From Bacteroidales bacterium (GTDB taxonomy: Bacteria; Bacteroidota; Bacteroidia; Bacteroidales; UBA932), in contig JAEEIJ010000058.1 in assembly GCA_016281315.1 (NCBI GenBank), positions 1 to 64,000 of the forward strand: a stretch of 64,000 nt of DNA, in the 5' to 3' direction. A program made the translations under genes and the position numbers. Positions 62,661-64,000 of this stretch are shown piece after piece. The notes below the pieces were generated by a model, which was given only the letters and a program-made list of their open reading frames with translations, had not been told where the DNA came from and searched no databases. How positions within the stretch are numbered: the stretch's first letter is position 1; the number at the start of each line of letters is the position of its first letter.

Positions 62661-63590
62661 TTAGTGTTTTAGCATAAGCGAAAGGGTATAGACATCACCC
62701 CTGCGTTGAATATACATGTGGTTTTGCGTATTAAGCGACTGTAAAATAGTCGGGAGGTCTTCTCCATTGATGAATGAAGCAAAAAAACGTTCCTCTGCAA
62801 TAGCCTCATCCTCAATGATAATCTTCGCTCCGAATTTACGTTCCAGGCAATGGGCAATGTCTTCCATTCTGCGATTGGAGAACTGCAGCCCGCCCTGAAG
62901 GTTGTTGGCTATGAAGGAGTCCGGCGAGAAGCGCTGTTTTTCTACGCTGCCCGTCGCCCGGTTGTAATGAACCAGGTCCCCTGTCTTTAGTTTAACATCG
63001 TGGTTGGAGTCTTTCCCCACGATGGTCATCTCTACGATTCCGTCCACGAGGGCCAGCTCACACTCCGCATCCGTCTGATAGGACGAGAAGTAGAATTCCG
63101 TACCCATGACCTTCACAGTGATATCCTCCGAATGGATTTCGAAGGGACATTCCTCCATGTGTACAATGTCGGCGTAGGCTTCTCCCTGCAGGAAAATCTG
63201 CCGGAGATTCCCCTTAAAGGCCGACGGATAGACAATGTGGCTTTCCGGGGCCAGCCGGATGGTGGAACCGTCCGGAAGAGCTAGGGTGCGTGTTTGACCG
63301 GAACGGGTATAGATCTCGCTCCAGCGCACCTGTTCCGGCTTTTTATCGAAGAGGATGAGAGCCGATGCCAATACTGCGGGGAGAAACAAGGCGGCCGCCA
63401 CATGCTCCACAACACGAAGCGCCTGCTTCCACCAAGGATTCTCCTTTCTGATTTGTTTGCGGAACGCACGGAATCCTTCCGATGAGATGGCATAGTCATC
63501 TCCGCTGAAGCCGGCAACCAGTTCTTCCAACGATTTATCGGCCGATCCGTCATCCTCATGTTCCAAAAACCATTTCTGCAAGTCGTCCAT
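62661..63590 (-). CDS. FecR-family anti-sigma factor
   Basis: TRSGQTRTLALPDGSTIRLAPESHIVYPSAFKGNLRQIFLQGEAYADI. Confidence 0.95.
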   Translation of the reverse strand: MDDLQKWFLEHEDDGSADKSLEELVAGFSGDDYAISSEGFRAFRKQIRKENPWWKQALRVVEHVAAALFLPAVLASALILFDKKPEQVRWSEIYTRSGQTRTLALPDGSTIRLAPESHIVYPSAFKGNLRQIFLQGEAYADIVHMEECPFEIHSEDITVKVMGTEFYFSSYQTDAECELALVDGIVEMTIVGKDSNHDVKLKTGDLVHYNRATGSVEKQRFSPDSFIANNLQGGLQFSNRRMEDIAHCLERKFGAKIIIEDEAIAEERFFASFINGEDLPTILQSLNTQNHMYIQRRGDVYTLSLMLKH

Positions 63591-63633
63591 AATCAACGTA
63601 TAAACAATACGTATAAAGAACACACGAAAAACC

Positions 63634-63657
63634 TTTTCCCCCCAACAAGGGGGAAAA
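63634..63657. terminator. Terminator hairpin downstream of right-edge gene
   Basis: TTTTCCCCCC-AACAA-GGGGGAAAA. Confidence 0.6.
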
Positions 63658-63693
63658 TAACGTGCGGACGACAAAAAGAATATAGAAGCCGGC

Positions 63694-64000
63694 TTAGAGA
63701 CTCTTCAGCCGTTCGAATTCCGGCATATCGGTCATCTGGGCATTGAAGGGGGTGATGGTCACCCAGCCCTGCTCCAGGAGCAGATGGTCGGCCGTATCCG
63801 CGTCCGGATCGTCGTTCACGAAGGTGCCCCGCATAAAGACCGCCTTTTCCCCGTCTTCCAGGTTCACGCGGTAATGCTGCCAGAGGAAACTGTCGTTCAG
63901 GGTGCCCAGGCTGCTTTCGTCCCAGGGCTCGAACTCCTTTACCCAATGGCCAGCGCCCTGACGGGCGATGCGAATGCCCTTGATCTCGTCCAGGGGCATG
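63694..64000 (-). CDS. Hypothetical protein, truncated at right edge
   Basis: ORF running to the window edge. Confidence 0.5.
   Translation of the reverse strand, partial: MPLDEIKGIRIARQGAGHWVKEFEPWDESSLGTLNDSFLWQHYRVNLEDGEKAVFMRGTFVNDDPDADTADHLLLEQGWVTITPFNAQMTDMPEFERLKSL

Noticed and set aside
54594-64000. Prophage or integrative element
   Set aside because: No integrase, relaxase or phage structural gene visible in the window; only the island-boundary signal is reported.

Overview
64-kb window from a high-GC member of Bacteroidota, probably Bacteroidales. This is inferred from TAnnTTTG promoter boxes, SusC/SusD/FecR/ECF-sigma genes and FimB/Mfa2-like lipoproteins. Left to right it contains: the 3' part of a Na+-NQR operon (nqrB' to nqrF); a DUF47 gene and two FimB/Mfa2-like genes; a long minus-strand surface-glycan locus (rfbD/C/A, NeuB/SpsE-like, SpsF-like, DegT aminotransferases, GT2, EamA pair, acyltransferase, ATP-grasp) that continues without gaps into thiolase, 3-hydroxyacyl-CoA dehydrogenase and enoyl-CoA hydratase genes; uvrA; mnmA; lplA; DPP-IV; tRNA-Val; clpX-clpP-tig; an HD phosphohydrolase; gyrB; a TPR/outer-membrane pair; ftsE; nth; a THUMP-like methyltransferase; phosphoglucomutase; lpxB; tRNA-Ala; and an ECF-sigma/GDPD/PQQ-PKD/SusD/SusC/FecR locus. 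The main unexplained signals are at DNA level: (1) several families of paired or palindromic repeat elements, three of them inside protein-coding genes (rfbD and two places in the methyltransferase); (2) near absence of the tetramer CATG over about 2.3-54.5 kb but not in the flanks, with one change point at tRNA-Ala; (3) roughly ten-fold excess of the heptamer GGCCGAT/ATCGGCC; (4) a multi-hairpin leader upstream of the phosphoglucomutase gene; (5) a ClpX without its N-terminal zinc-binding domain. All counts were made by eye and family assignments come from motif recognition, with no database search.
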